Below, piece by piece: positions 42,434 to 52,334 of a stretch of 64,000 nucleotides of DNA (position 1 is the first letter of the stretch; each line of letters begins with the position of its first letter). This DNA is from Clostridium ragsdalei P11 (GTDB lineage Bacteria; Bacillota; Clostridia; Clostridiales; Clostridiaceae). Under the pieces are notes generated by a model. It did not search any database. It was not told the DNA's origin and worked only from the letters and a program-made list of their open reading frames with translations. A program made the translations under genes and the position numbers. The stretch spans positions 101,993 through 165,992 of the forward strand of contig NZ_LROS01000075.1 of NCBI RefSeq assembly GCF_001675165.1, written 5' to 3'.

Positions 42434-42489
42434 AAAAAATAAGCTTATATTGTGATTATAGGAACATCTACAATATAAGCTTATTTTTT
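42434..42489 (-). terminator. Strong terminator after the FecB-FecCD operon
   Basis: Perfect 20-bp stem (AAAAAATAAGCTTATATTGT and its complement) with a 16-nt loop and T-tracts on both strands. It lies 19 bases after the stop at 42508. Confidence 0.9.
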
Positions 42490-42507
42490 ATTTATCAACC
42501 TATTCAA

Positions 42508-43611
42508 TTATTTCAACGTTATTTTTTTAAATCCTCCATACTCTTTTGACATTTGAGAATAAAGTTCTTTTCCAAGAAGGAACTTATAAATTTCATCGGC
42601 CTTTTTCTCTGGATTAATATCCTTAAATTTTTCAGGATAAAGAACTTTACCAAGATAATACGTATCCGCTAATGCAGTGTCTATATTATTATAATACGCA
42701 ACATAGGGCAGTTGACCATATAATTCTCCATTTTTTACTGCAGAAAGGGAATTATAGAAATTGGCGTTTTTTCTATAATCTTGCTGTACTAAAGTATATC
42801 CACCCTCGTCAATAATTATTTTTTGGGGATTCCATGTTAAAAGTTTCTCTTTGTCAATCATAACTGATCCACTTTTTCCAGTTTCATCTGCCACATTCTT
42901 AGCATTTAATATTTCAAGTTGAGGATAATGAGCTGATGTACTTTCAATGCCATGAGTTCCTTTCATAGAAAGTGCACCAACATACACACTCTGTTTTTCC
43001 TCATTTGATATGTCTTTAGTTCGCTTGCTTAAATCATTCTTACAATTTTCCATATAATCTACTATATCATTAGCTCTTTTTTCTTTTCCTATAACCTTAC
43101 CTATAAGTTTCAATGCAGTATACATTTTTTGATCAAATACTACATTATTTCCACAGGTAAGATTTACTACAGGAATTCCTGTCTTATTTTGCAGTTCTTC
43201 AGCCCCTGATTTATCAACAATATCTCCAGCAATAATTACATCAGGTTTTACATTAAGGATTAATTCAGGATTAGGATCTGCCGGAAATCCAGGTCCTATT
43301 ACAGGTAATTTCTTAAGTCCAGGATTTGCAAGCATGTAAGGTCGTCCGTCAGAACTTGTCTGCTGTGCCTTTTCTACACCAACAAGTTCATTTATACCAT
43401 TAACATAACAATATAATCTCATTGCTGATCCAATAGCCACTACACGCCTAATATTTGCAGGAATAGTAACTTTCCTTCCATCCATATCAGTTAAATTTAT
43501 TTTTTCTGGTTTCTCAGATGATTTAGATATTCCCTTATTGCCACAGCCACTAAATACACATGTAATTAAGAATAACATGGCAACCATCATGCATGAAAAT
43601 TTTTTATACAT
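42508..43611 (-). CDS. ABC transporter substrate-binding lipoprotein (FecB/TroA-like)
   Basis: 367 residues. Signal with lipobox VFSGC near residue 22, then LTDMDGRKVTIPANIRRVVAIGSAMRL, KPDVIIAGD, HGIEST and the same C-terminal ending as the orphan paralogue at 40376. It follows its ATPase and permease genes with a 14-bp gap. It captures the ligand for the FecCD-type importer. Homology cannot distinguish siderophore, cobalamin, molybdate or tungstate. Surrounding FmdE, ModD and Mod genes favour an oxyanion or metal-cofactor ligand. Confidence 0.92.
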   Translation of the reverse strand: MYKKFSCMMVAMLFLITCVFSGCGNKGISKSSEKPEKINLTDMDGRKVTIPANIRRVVAIGSAMRLYCYVNGINELVGVEKAQQTSSDGRPYMLANPGLKKLPVIGPGFPADPNPELILNVKPDVIIAGDIVDKSGAEELQNKTGIPVVNLTCGNNVVFDQKMYTALKLIGKVIGKEKRANDIVDYMENCKNDLSKRTKDISNEEKQSVYVGALSMKGTHGIESTSAHYPQLEILNAKNVADETGKSGSVMIDKEKLLTWNPQKIIIDEGGYTLVQQDYRKNANFYNSLSAVKNGELYGQLPYVAYYNNIDTALADTYYLGKVLYPEKFKDINPEKKADEIYKFLLGKELYSQMSKEYGGFKKITLK

Positions 43612-43625
43612 AATAACCTCTCCCT

Positions 43626-44378
43626 TTATAGTGGTACAACTACAGGAGTATTTCTATATTTTTCAATAGCTACTGAAACAGAATAAACGCTTTCAATGTT
43701 TTCAGGCGTCATTACTTCCCTTCCACCTGCAGCAAAAATACTCCCATCTTTTAATAGAACAAATTTATCTGCAAATCTTATAGCAAGATTTAGATCATGT
43801 ACTATCATTACGGCGGCAATTTGCTGAGTCTTAACTATTTCCCTAATAATTCTTATGACTTCAAGTTGATTTTTTAAATCCAAATTACTTGTAGGTTCAT
43901 CTAAAAGAAGCACCTCTGGCTTCTGGGCAAGTGCCCTTGCAATTACAACCTTTTGTAATTCACCGCCACTTAACTCATCCAAATATCTTAAAGAATAATC
44001 TTCAAGTCCAAGCGCTTTAACAGCCTTATTCACTATTTCAATATCCTCTTTTGAAATATTCCATTTTATATATGGTTTTCTCCCTAAAAGCACCGAATCA
44101 AAAACAGTAGTCCTAACACTTACCTGCTGCTGGGAAACATAGCCTATCCTTTGAGCAAGCTTTATGGGACTAAGCTTAAAAATTTCATTACCTTCGATTA
44201 ATACAGTACCGGACTGTGCCTTTAATATATGATTTATACATTTAAGGAGGGTGGATTTTCCTGCTCCATTTGTCCCCAAGATCGCAAGACATTCCCCTTT
44301 TTTTACTGAAAAATTAATATCTTTAAGAACAGATCTACTTGGATACTTAAAAGTAAGCCCCTTTACAGATAAAATCAT
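43626..44378 (-). CDS. FecE/BtuD-type ABC transporter ATP-binding protein
   Basis: 250 residues. Walker A is GTNGAGKST, the signature LSGGELQKVVIA and Walker B LLLDEPTSNLDL. The start overlaps the permease stop by four bases, and a GAGGGGG site lies in the permease 3' end. It powers the FecCD-type permease at 44375 and works with the binding protein at 42508. Confidence 0.95.
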   Translation of the reverse strand: MILSVKGLTFKYPSRSVLKDINFSVKKGECLAILGTNGAGKSTLLKCINHILKAQSGTVLIEGNEIFKLSPIKLAQRIGYVSQQQVSVRTTVFDSVLLGRKPYIKWNISKEDIEIVNKAVKALGLEDYSLRYLDELSGGELQKVVIARALAQKPEVLLLDEPTSNLDLKNQLEVIRIIREIVKTQQIAAVMIVHDLNLAIRFADKFVLLKDGSIFAAGGREVMTPENIESVYSVSVAIEKYRNTPVVVPL

Positions 44379-45442
44379 TTTCTCTTATACCCCCTCATAA
44401 GCAAATATAAAAACATAGGTGCTCCCATAAAAGACGTAATAGCACCAACAGGTAGTATTATAGGTGAAATTATGGTTCTTGCAAGGGTATCAGAAACAAG
44501 AAGTAAAAGTGATCCCATAAGTGCAGATGCCGGAATCAAGAAACGGTGATCCCCTCCAATAATTCTTCTCATTATCTGAGGTCCTATAAGTCCTATAAAT
44601 CCTATAATACCTAGAAAAGAAACTGCTGCTGCAGTGATTAAAGAAGAAACAAACATTCCGCCAAAGCGTACTCTTTCTACACTCACTCCAAGACTCTTCG
44701 CAGCTTCTTCTCCACTGTCCATAGCATTATAATCCCATTGCCTTATAACAAAATAAATCACTGATGCTATAATAAGAATTGCCATTATAATTACCTCTTT
44801 CCAAGAAGCACGTCCAAGATCACCAAATGTCCAAAATACAACAGCTGCTACCTGAACATCCTGGGCAAAATACTGAACAAGTGTAATACCCGCAGAAAAA
44901 AGTGACCCTATAGCTACTCCGGCAAGGAGTACTGCTTCTGAGGAAAGAGATCTGAGTTTTGCAATCATTAAAATAACAACAGTAGCTAGCATGGAAAAGG
45001 AAAATGCACAAATAGTAACTATGTATGGATTATTTATAAGCACTGCATCACTACCGGTACTTTTAACGCTTCCTGCTCCAAATACTATAATAGCAATATT
45101 TGCACCAAAAGCTGCAGCACTGGATATTCCTAAAGTTGACGGTGATGCAAGAGGGTTTCTTAAATTACTTTGCATTACACATCCCGCAACAGATAGACCT
45201 GCACCTGCTATAATAGCAGCTAAAACTCTTGGGAGACGTATATTCCAAATTACAACGTTGGATAACCCATCCCCATTTTGAAAAATAGTCATTAAAATTT
45301 GGTACGGTTTAATATTTGATGAACCAGCACATATAGAAAATAAGGAAAATATTATGATTAGCAATAGTACAAATAAAATTACAATCTTTTTTCTTCCTGT
45401 ATACCTTTCGTAATTTTCATGTATCTCTTCTTTCAATTTCAT
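44375..45442 (-). CDS. FecCD-type ABC transporter permease
   Basis: 355-residue permease with about ten membrane segments. Family motifs WNIRLPRVLAAIIAGAGLSVAGC and NPLASPSTLGISSAAAFG are near the start, and GFIGLIGPQIMRRIIGGDHR is near the end. A TTG one codon upstream is possible, but the ATG at 45440-45442 fits AAGG better. Molybdate importers of the MolBCA type belong to this fold, so the type II fold does not exclude an oxyanion substrate. Confidence 0.95.
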   Translation of the reverse strand: MKLKEEIHENYERYTGRKKIVILFVLLLIIIFSLFSICAGSSNIKPYQILMTIFQNGDGLSNVVIWNIRLPRVLAAIIAGAGLSVAGCVMQSNLRNPLASPSTLGISSAAAFGANIAIIVFGAGSVKSTGSDAVLINNPYIVTICAFSFSMLATVVILMIAKLRSLSSEAVLLAGVAIGSLFSAGITLVQYFAQDVQVAAVVFWTFGDLGRASWKEVIIMAILIIASVIYFVIRQWDYNAMDSGEEAAKSLGVSVERVRFGGMFVSSLITAAAVSFLGIIGFIGLIGPQIMRRIIGGDHRFLIPASALMGSLLLLVSDTLARTIISPIILPVGAITSFMGAPMFLYLLMRGYKRK

Positions 45443-45472
45443 CAATTCCTTTGCTTATTTTATACATCACTG

Positions 45473-46291
45473 CTACTTTTTCCAACAAAACCATGCCACT
45501 TTAGAAGTTACCTTTTCTTCTACAATCCCATTTACTGCCTTGCTTTCTATGTAATCTCTAATTAAAACTTTATCTTCTTCTGTTAAAGACTTTTTTCTTC
45601 CAAAATTAAGTAAAGATTTTTTATAAAATTGATCTACAGGCTGACTTTTACTCCAATCTGAATCTACATAACTTATCTTTGGATAATAGCCCATATTCCA
45701 TAATATATTAAGGGCACTATACATTTTGTTTCCATAGGGTTTATCATTATGACATCCTAAAATTATTTCAGAAATTTCATTTTTTAAGCTGTCTTTTCTC
45801 TCTACAAATCCACTTAAAAAATACAAGTTTGTCCCGCAATCAATCATTTTTATAAGATCTTCACAGCTATCTACAGCTGGTGTCATAGATGCAAAAACCA
45901 AATCAAATTTTTCTTTCCATTTAAATTCTCCTAAACTTAAGTCTGGCCATGCCTTTTTTACAAATTTTACATTATTTCTGCACTTTTCCTTTGAATTTTT
46001 TTTGGCATACTTAAGCATATTTTCAGAAATATCTACTGCAGTAACACATTCAGATATTTCCGAAAACTTTCTAGAATAAAATCCTGTACCGCATCCTATA
46101 TCCAATACGTTCTTAAATTTATTATTTTTACTTGCTTCAATAAATTCTAGTATAGAGATAAAATCTCTACTCTCCTTTTCCTCTATATCTTTGCTATTAA
46201 ACTCTTCAGCCCTTTCATCCCAAAATTTTTCTTCCATATCATATGATTTCTTTGAAATACTCCACAAATTAGAAAAAAAGTTTATGTCCAT
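45473..46291 (-). CDS. Class I SAM-dependent methyltransferase
   Basis: 272 residues. The SAM-binding motif is VLDIGCGTGFYSRKF at about residue 60, followed by VTAVDISENML and FDLVFASMTPAV. The C-terminal third is unrelated to common families. It starts three bases after the stop of the FmdE gene, so the pair is tightly coupled. It is followed by the FecCD-type importer. It may modify a small metal-binding ligand (metallophore) or cofactor precursor; this is inferred from context. Confidence 0.9.
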   Translation of the reverse strand: MDINFFSNLWSISKKSYDMEEKFWDERAEEFNSKDIEEKESRDFISILEFIEASKNNKFKNVLDIGCGTGFYSRKFSEISECVTAVDISENMLKYAKKNSKEKCRNNVKFVKKAWPDLSLGEFKWKEKFDLVFASMTPAVDSCEDLIKMIDCGTNLYFLSGFVERKDSLKNEISEIILGCHNDKPYGNKMYSALNILWNMGYYPKISYVDSDWSKSQPVDQFYKKSLLNFGRKKSLTEEDKVLIRDYIESKAVNGIVEEKVTSKVAWFCWKK

Positions 46292-46294
46292 TCT

Positions 46295-46819
46295 TTACCA
46301 CCCTCGTGTATATTCTTCAAAACAATCCAAGCAAAGTTTCTTTCCTTCACTCATTCTAATTTTATTCTCTGGAACACCTTCTCCACATTTATCGCAAATA
46401 ACTGTATTAAACAATCTTGCAGTTTTGGGAACCTCAAACTTAGGTTTTTTTATTTCAAATACTTCATCTACCGGTGATTCTAAAATATACCTTTCTCTTT
46501 CTTCTCTACTCATTTCGTCCTTAAATTGTTTTAAAACTACCCTTATGCTGTCTCCATTTTCTCTGTTAAAAAATGAAAAAGCCATTTTACCAGTACCCCT
46601 ATATATTAGATTGCCCTTTCCTAAAGTACATCCTGTTATAACTTGTACTGCATCAACACCACAAGCGTCATTTTCAGTAACGCATACTACTTCTTCATCA
46701 GATGAAAATTTCAAATTCATTTTTTCTACTGCTGCCTCACATGCCTTAAATCCTATGGCAAGTCCCGGACACTCATGTCCATGAAATTGTATACATTTAT
46801 TCCATAATTCTTTATTCAT
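46295..46819 (-). CDS. FmdE family protein with C-terminal zinc ribbon
   Basis: 174 residues. The FmdE core begins with FHGHECPGLAIGFKAC and includes ENDACGVDAVQVITGCTLGKGNL. A C-terminal ribbon carries CDKCGEG and CLDC. The family is named after an archaeal molybdenum formylmethanofuran dehydrogenase subunit and is found next to Mo/W transport genes in anaerobes; its biochemical role is unknown. A TTG one codon earlier is possible. The ATG at 46817-46819 has GGGGAG. Confidence 0.92.
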   Translation of the reverse strand: MNKELWNKCIQFHGHECPGLAIGFKACEAAVEKMNLKFSSDEEVVCVTENDACGVDAVQVITGCTLGKGNLIYRGTGKMAFSFFNRENGDSIRVVLKQFKDEMSREERERYILESPVDEVFEIKKPKFEVPKTARLFNTVICDKCGEGVPENKIRMSEGKKLCLDCFEEYTRGW

Positions 46820-47032
46820 CAATAATCTCCCCTTTCAATTATTTAAATTATACAAGCAATTTTTAAGCCAAAATATGATATATAGATTAGAAATGTATAT
46901 ATTATAACAAGCAGAATTCTTGGCATAAGACAAAAATACTGCTTAAAACCAAGTTTTTTAAATTTTCTTCTAACAGATTATAATTGAAGTTAGATAAAAA
47001 TGAAAAGCTGATTTTATTATAATGATACAGAA

Positions 47033-47072
47033 TTAGTCTCACAATGATATGATAGCATCATTATGAGACTAA
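47033..47072 (-). terminator. Hairpin downstream of modD
   Basis: TTAGTCTCA-AATGAT pairs with ATCATT-TGAGACTAA, 17 bases after the modD stop. The T-run on the minus strand is poor, so termination may be weak. The remaining gap up to the FmdE gene shows no gene. Confidence 0.6.
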
Positions 47073-47088
47073 TCTAAAACAGAAATAT

Positions 47089-47934
47089 CTATATTATAGG
47101 TTCTATTTTGCATCCTATATCAATAGGTTTTGCATAATAAACACAGGTTGTTACAATAGCATCAATTCCTGTTTCAACATAATCCTCAATATTGCTTTCA
47201 TTAATTCCACCAGCAGCTAATATAACCATAGATGGATTAATATCTTTCAGAATACTTACATTTTCCTTTAATTTATCGCAGGGAACCTTATCAAATTGAA
47301 TTCCATCAATTCCATTTTTACAAAGTTCAACTGCATCCTCTAGTGAATCAACTTCAGCTATTACTTTTTTTTCACAAACCTTACCTTTAATTTTCTTAAT
47401 CATCTTAGCTAATTCATGAATGCCGCCTAAAAAATTTAAATGCTGTTTGAAAATAAGTATAGTCTCCGATAATCCTAATCTATGAGGAAAACCTCTCCCT
47501 GAAACAACTGCTTTTATAGCTAATTCTTTAGTGCCTGGTATGTTTTTCCTTGTAGTTATAACAGAAACATCTGGATTTATATTAGCTACCTTATCAACTA
47601 ATTTCCTTGTTTTAGTAGCAATGCCAGAACTGTAGTCAATAATATTTTGACAGATTTTCCATGCCATATGTAAATCACCGGCGCTGCCCTTTCCTTCAAG
47701 AAAGACCTCATTTTTCTTTACTAAACTGCCGGAAGATTTTATTTTTGTCAATTGTATATTTAATTTGCTAAATATTTTTGCCGCTTCTTCTGTTCCACAT
47801 AGTACCCCATCTTCCCTTGAAAAAAATTGTATCTTACCTTTCTTATTACCAATTTCTAAAACTAAAGTAGTTAAGTCAATATAAGGAACATCTTCTTTAA
47901 TAAATTTGTCAATGAGTTCATCTGAAATATACAC
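47089..47934 (-). CDS. modD: ModD (quinolinate phosphoribosyltransferase-like) protein
   Basis: 281-residue relative of NadC. It has DVPYIDLTTLVLEIG near the start, SGIATKTRKLVDKV, TTRKNIPGTKELAIKAVVSGRGFPHRLGLSETILI and the C-terminal ILAAGGINESNIEDYVETGIDAIV. The start is GTG at 47932-47934 with GGGGAG upstream. It is the last gene of the modABC operon, the diagnostic location for ModD. Role in Mo/W metabolism is unknown; retention of the phosphoribosyltransferase fold suggests nucleotide-like chemistry. Confidence 0.93.
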   Translation of the reverse strand: MYISDELIDKFIKEDVPYIDLTTLVLEIGNKKGKIQFFSREDGVLCGTEEAAKIFSKLNIQLTKIKSSGSLVKKNEVFLEGKGSAGDLHMAWKICQNIIDYSSGIATKTRKLVDKVANINPDVSVITTRKNIPGTKELAIKAVVSGRGFPHRLGLSETILIFKQHLNFLGGIHELAKMIKKIKGKVCEKKVIAEVDSLEDAVELCKNGIDGIQFDKVPCDKLKENVSILKDINPSMVILAAGGINESNIEDYVETGIDAIVTTCVYYAKPIDIGCKIEPII

Positions 47935-47967
47935 TTGTAACGTCTCCCCTCTGTTAAAACATTTTTA

Positions 47968-48675
47968 TCACAAACCATGACCTATAAAATCTTCCACATA
48001 CTTTGATTTAGGATGATTAAATATTTCATCAGCAGTGCCTATTTGATAAATTTGCCCATTCCCCATAATTGCTATTCTATCTGCCAGGTATACTGCTTCA
48101 TTAAAATCATGGGTTATCTGAATAGTTGTAGTATTCAATTCTCTATGCATTTTTTTTAAGTTATGTTGAAATTTTTTCTTAGTACCTGGATCCAAAGCAC
48201 TGCTTATTTCATCAAGGAGTAGTATCTTTGGTGTAGTCACAACAGCCCTTGCAAAAGCAACCCTTTGCTGTTCTCCACCGCTTAATGTAAATGGCCTTCT
48301 GTCCAGTAAATGTTCTATATTTAGCATTGAACTTATTTTCTGTAAAATTTCATCCATAATACTTTTATCCATTTTCTTTGTCTTTAATCCAAATAATATA
48401 TTTTCTCTAACGGACAAATGGGGAAATAACAAATAATCCTGATATACAAATCCAATATTTCTATTTTCCGGCGGAATATTATTTATGTTAACATCATTTA
48501 TATATATTTTTCCCCTATCAATATCACACCCACCTGCAATAGTTTCTAAAACAACAGTCTTTCCGCTTCCTGTAGCCCCTAGTATTACAAAATACTCTCC
48601 ATCTAGTACTTCGAAACTTATATCACAAAGTTCGAAATCACCAAGTTTTTTGTAAATATGCTCTACTCTAAGCAT
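47968..48675 (-). CDS. modC: Molybdate/tungstate ABC transporter ATP-binding protein
   Basis: 235 residues. Walker A GATGSGKTVVLE, signature TLSGGEQQRVAFARAV and Walker B LLLDEISSALD. It lacks the C-terminal regulatory MOP domain of longer ModC proteins. The start has AAGGAGG. It lies between modB and modD and energises oxyanion uptake. Confidence 0.92.
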   Translation of the reverse strand: MLRVEHIYKKLGDFELCDISFEVLDGEYFVILGATGSGKTVVLETIAGGCDIDRGKIYINDVNINNIPPENRNIGFVYQDYLLFPHLSVRENILFGLKTKKMDKSIMDEILQKISSMLNIEHLLDRRPFTLSGGEQQRVAFARAVVTTPKILLLDEISSALDPGTKKKFQHNLKKMHRELNTTTIQITHDFNEAVYLADRIAIMGNGQIYQIGTADEIFNHPKSKYVEDFIGHGL

Positions 48676-48695
48676 ATTAGCCTCCTTATGAAATT

Positions 48696-49505
48696 CTAGT
48701 AATTAACTTTTTTTGTACTGCATTTTTGCACACATTCAAATGCAAATAAACAAATTATAGATATAATTATAAGTATAGTGGCAGCAGCTAAAGCCTTATC
48801 CAGGTTTCCTGCTGACAAATTTAAAAATATAGCTACTGGCAGGGTTTCCGTTTTCATTCTAATAGCACCTGCTAGCATGAGTGCGGTTCCAAATTCCCCA
48901 AGTGCATTTATCCACGTAATTATTATAGCTGAAATCAATCCGTTTTTAGCTAAAGGAATTGTTATTTTAAAAAACACTCCCCAGACGCTGCACCCAAGAG
49001 TTCTACCTACAAACTCAAGTCTCGGATTCACATCTTCAAAAGTACCCTTTAAAATTCGTATCATATACGGAACATTGATAAAAAAGTTGGCTAGTATAAT
49101 TCCTTTAACCGAAAACACTGGGTCTAAACCCAACTTATTTATTATATCTTCAACCTGTTTTGTGCTAAATAACATAAGCAAAGCAATTCCTGCTGCAATT
49201 GGAGGAATTGAATTTGATATTTGTATTATAGAATTTATAATCATTTTGCCAAAGAAATCATATCTGGCAAGTCCATAAGCTATAGGTACGGCAAATATCA
49301 AACAAATTATAGTAGATATTGTAGATGTATATAATGTCAATTTAATTGCAAATTGTATTTCTTTGTCCATAATAATGGATGCTAAGTTAGGAAAACTTTT
49401 TTGAAAAACCACAAATATGGTTAGAGTTATAAAAACCGTAAATATACTTATAAAAAGAAATATATAAATTTTAAAAAGAATGTCTTTATAATTATTTTTT
49501 GACAT
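48696..49505 (-). CDS. modB: Molybdate/tungstate ABC transporter permease
   Basis: 269-residue membrane protein with about six segments and the EAA-type loop around EFVGRTLGCSVWGVFFKITIPLAKNGL, then INALGEFGTALMLAG. It follows modA and precedes modC. Sequence does not separate molybdate from tungstate. Confidence 0.92.
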   Translation of the reverse strand: MSKNNYKDILFKIYIFLFISIFTVFITLTIFVVFQKSFPNLASIIMDKEIQFAIKLTLYTSTISTIICLIFAVPIAYGLARYDFFGKMIINSIIQISNSIPPIAAGIALLMLFSTKQVEDIINKLGLDPVFSVKGIILANFFINVPYMIRILKGTFEDVNPRLEFVGRTLGCSVWGVFFKITIPLAKNGLISAIIITWINALGEFGTALMLAGAIRMKTETLPVAIFLNLSAGNLDKALAAATILIIISIICLFAFECVQKCSTKKVNY

Positions 49506-49523
49506 ACTTAAGACCTCTAATTC

Positions 49524-50327
49524 CTATTTAATAGGCTTTAAATTATACTTGATAAATATTGATTTTGCTTGATCTGATAAAGCAAAACTTATAAATTTAT
49601 TGCATAATTCTTTATCTTTAGAACTCTTTAATGCAGCTATAGGTACTGTCTTAATCAAATTTTGATCTTTAGGAATTTGTACTAAATCTATGCTTTTAGA
49701 CGCATTTAAAGCATTATCTTCCCACATAATAGATGCATCTGCTTTTTTCATGGAAACAAACGTTACCATTTCATTTACTGTAGTAACTGTAGAAACTACA
49801 TTATTTTTTACCTGACTCTCTATAGCCTGTTTTTGAAATAATTTAGATGCGAGTTTACCTAATGGAGAAGTTTTAGAATCTCCTAAAATTACCTTAACTC
49901 CAGGTTTTGTAAAATCATTTAAAGTTTTAATGCCTGCAGGATTTCCTTTCGGTACAGCAATTACAGGCACATGGTATACTAAATCTTTTCTATCTAAAAC
50001 CAAACCTTTTTTATTTGCTGTTTCATAATCTTCCTTAGATGCTAATACACAAAGATCTCCCTTTTTAGAAACTTCCATCTGACTTATAAGTTCTGAAGAA
50101 TTAGCATAGGTATACTGAACTTTTACTCCATATTTCTTTTCAAACTCTTTAGCTATTCCCTCCATTGGTTTATTTACTCCTGCAGCGCAATAAATAAGTA
50201 ATGTCTTTTTATCTGTGTCATTCGTATTAGTACTTTGCTGTTTCTGTCCACATCCTATAAACATACCGCACACTAGTAATAAACTTAAAACCAACATTAA
50301 CATTTTGTTTTTTTTCAAAGACTTCAT
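49524..50327 (-). CDS. modA: Molybdate/tungstate-binding lipoprotein
   Basis: 267 residues. Signal with lipobox MFIGC around residue 26, then LLIYCAAGVNKPMEGIAKEFEKKYG, the type II binding-protein start of ModA/WtpA proteins, and later VIWEDN-like SIMWEDNALNAS. The start ATG nearly touches GGGGG; no better start is visible. First gene of modABC-modD. The acetogen's formate dehydrogenases need W or Mo, giving a clear reason for this system. Confidence 0.92.
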   Translation of the reverse strand: MKSLKKNKMLMLVLSLLLVCGMFIGCGQKQQSTNTNDTDKKTLLIYCAAGVNKPMEGIAKEFEKKYGVKVQYTYANSSELISQMEVSKKGDLCVLASKEDYETANKKGLVLDRKDLVYHVPVIAVPKGNPAGIKTLNDFTKPGVKVILGDSKTSPLGKLASKLFQKQAIESQVKNNVVSTVTTVNEMVTFVSMKKADASIMWEDNALNASKSIDLVQIPKDQNLIKTVPIAALKSSKDKELCNKFISFALSDQAKSIFIKYNLKPIK

Positions 50328-50502
50328 CCCCCATACTATTTTATTTGTTTTAAGTAAACATTAAAGTAATTTCATGATAAAATCAATCAAAACTAATCAA
50401 TACTAAATTTAATTAATTCTTATTATTACTTTTTGTCTACTTATGTTGATTGTATCAAAAACATAACACTAAATCAATTATGTTCAATATCTATGTTAAT
50501 AG

Positions 50503-50541
50503 AAAATAGTCCATACTTTAACTTAAAATATGGACTATTTT
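50503..50541 (-). terminator. Terminator downstream of the 484-residue anchored protein gene
   Basis: AAAATAGTCCATA pairs with TATGGACTATTTT (13-bp stem), with T-tracts on both strands. It lies 52 bases after the stop at 50593, between that gene and modA. Confidence 0.85.
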
Positions 50542-50592
50542 ATGTGTAATTTAAATAAAATTTAACTTATATACAAAAATTTTTTTAAAGCT

Positions 50593-52047
50593 TCATTGCT
50601 GTGTGTAATCTTTGTAATCCGGTTTAAACCACTTTATAGATATACTTGCTTTACCTGTTTCATCCTTAGGGTTTACTTCTAAATTATCATTATCTATCTT
50701 AGATTTATTTATTAATAGCACTGTATTTTTAGGATTATCACAATAAAAAGTAATTCCTCTTATATCATCAATTGTAGGAATGTATCTTCCAAATATAGGA
50801 TCACTTATAGAAGTTATATTAACATAAGTTTTGCCGTTTTGAGTTAATTTCTGATAGGTTAAGTACTTATGAATATTGGCATAGTTTAAAACTCTGGAAG
50901 TTTTCGCAACAATTATTTTATTGTTGTCCTGATATTCTTTTAATAGTTTCAGTGAACTTATATTATCTTGTGTAAATAAATCTTCTGTGTCAATACCCAG
51001 GTGTTGTGCCACTATACTATATTGTTTATTATTTACTATGCTGTCAAGATTGGCTTTCGTAAGCTGCCTATGAATATATTTAGGAGTCCAGATCCAATCT
51101 ATTTTATTATTTACTAAATCATTTGTATACCTATGAAATCCCCACACTTTTTTCCCATCTCTCAATGAAATTTCATAGAGTGGATAATCGTGTCCAAATT
51201 TGTGATCTGACCATGAATCCCAAACATATTTAATACCACTTTTTAAAGTTATATCTGTATGATAATAAGGTGATTTAGGGTTGTCTCCTTGTTGATAATT
51301 CATAAAATTTCCGGTACCATATGCACCAAAATTTTGTTTATTAGCTTTATTACCATGGTTTATCCATACCGTTTGTTTTAAATTTTCAAAATTTAAAACG
51401 TTCCATGCATTTTCAGCCAAATTTCTATTAAAAAGAGTACCTCTTTGATTTTCAGTTGAAAAATCTCCAAAAGTATGGATGCAATCTATCCATCCTGACC
51501 TAATATAGTGAGTTATTTCATCAGCATTGTGTTTTTCAGTTTGACTTGTCCCATTAAAAAATGTCATTATGCTTTTCACATTATGTCTTCCATGAACATC
51601 AACTACAGAGTCGGTGTTATCACCCATATACATCCAAAATGAATCTCCAATATCTAATCCTAGTCCTTGTCCATATGATGTTTCAGATTTGGTATTTAAA
51701 AATTTATGATACGTTTTAAATTCTTCCAATGTTCCATCATCAATATCAGAGCATATTGCAAGCATAGAACTGTAGGGATATGGAAACTTCCTTAAATCTT
51801 TATTTTGGGAATCAGTAGTTTCAGGAATTGAATTTAATGCATTTTTAGGTATAGCATCCTGAGTTTTTTTACTTTTATGAGAATTTGCAGAAGATGATAC
51901 TTCTACAGAAGCAGTCAATTTTTTTTGAAAGTCAAATTTATAGCTGCAAAAAGAAGCAGCTATAATTATTAGTATAAAACAAGTTAAAGTTATAGCCTTA
52001 AATTTTTTATTTTTCTTAATTCTTTTTGTTCTTCTTGATCTTGGCAT
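50593..52047 (-). CDS. Membrane-anchored extracellular protein, deacetylase-like
   Basis: 484 residues. Basic N-terminus, one membrane segment at about 18-36 acting as anchor, a Ser/Lys linker, then a large extracellular domain starting FPYPYSSMLAICSDIDDGTLEEF. The CSDIDD pair, the later DIGDSFWMY and the HGRH and HTFGDFS segments recall the polysaccharide deacetylase (NodB/glycoside hydrolase beta-alpha barrel) fold, but I cannot assign a substrate. It is monocistronic with its own terminator. Probably acts on cell-wall or exopolysaccharide. Confidence 0.7.
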   Translation of the reverse strand: MPRSRRTKRIKKNKKFKAITLTCFILIIIAASFCSYKFDFQKKLTASVEVSSSANSHKSKKTQDAIPKNALNSIPETTDSQNKDLRKFPYPYSSMLAICSDIDDGTLEEFKTYHKFLNTKSETSYGQGLGLDIGDSFWMYMGDNTDSVVDVHGRHNVKSIMTFFNGTSQTEKHNADEITHYIRSGWIDCIHTFGDFSTENQRGTLFNRNLAENAWNVLNFENLKQTVWINHGNKANKQNFGAYGTGNFMNYQQGDNPKSPYYHTDITLKSGIKYVWDSWSDHKFGHDYPLYEISLRDGKKVWGFHRYTNDLVNNKIDWIWTPKYIHRQLTKANLDSIVNNKQYSIVAQHLGIDTEDLFTQDNISSLKLLKEYQDNNKIIVAKTSRVLNYANIHKYLTYQKLTQNGKTYVNITSISDPIFGRYIPTIDDIRGITFYCDNPKNTVLLINKSKIDNDNLEVNPKDETGKASISIKWFKPDYKDYTQQ

Positions 52048-52334
52048 AAGTCACATCCTCATATAAATTATTTGTTAATAAAAAGAGTACTATGTCTCTT
52101 TTCATTTTCTCATAATTATCAAATTTAGTCTACATTATGTTAAAAATCCTATATAAGTATAAACTCTGCCAATCTATATGTCAAACATTTAATATTTTCC
52201 TATATTGTGGAATATGTTGAAGATAGTCAACTAATTTATTTAGAGGAATTGTTCCAGCACCTTCCACATCTTAAACAAGCTTTAGTAGAATAAATATTTT
52301 TCATATTGGAATACTGATTAGAGAGGTGAAAGAT

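Noticed and set aside
49524..50592. ModE-type operator or riboswitch before modA
   Set aside because: The 265-bp gap shows a terminator for the neighbouring gene and AT-rich repeats of ATCAATC, but no recognisable ModE site or folded leader.
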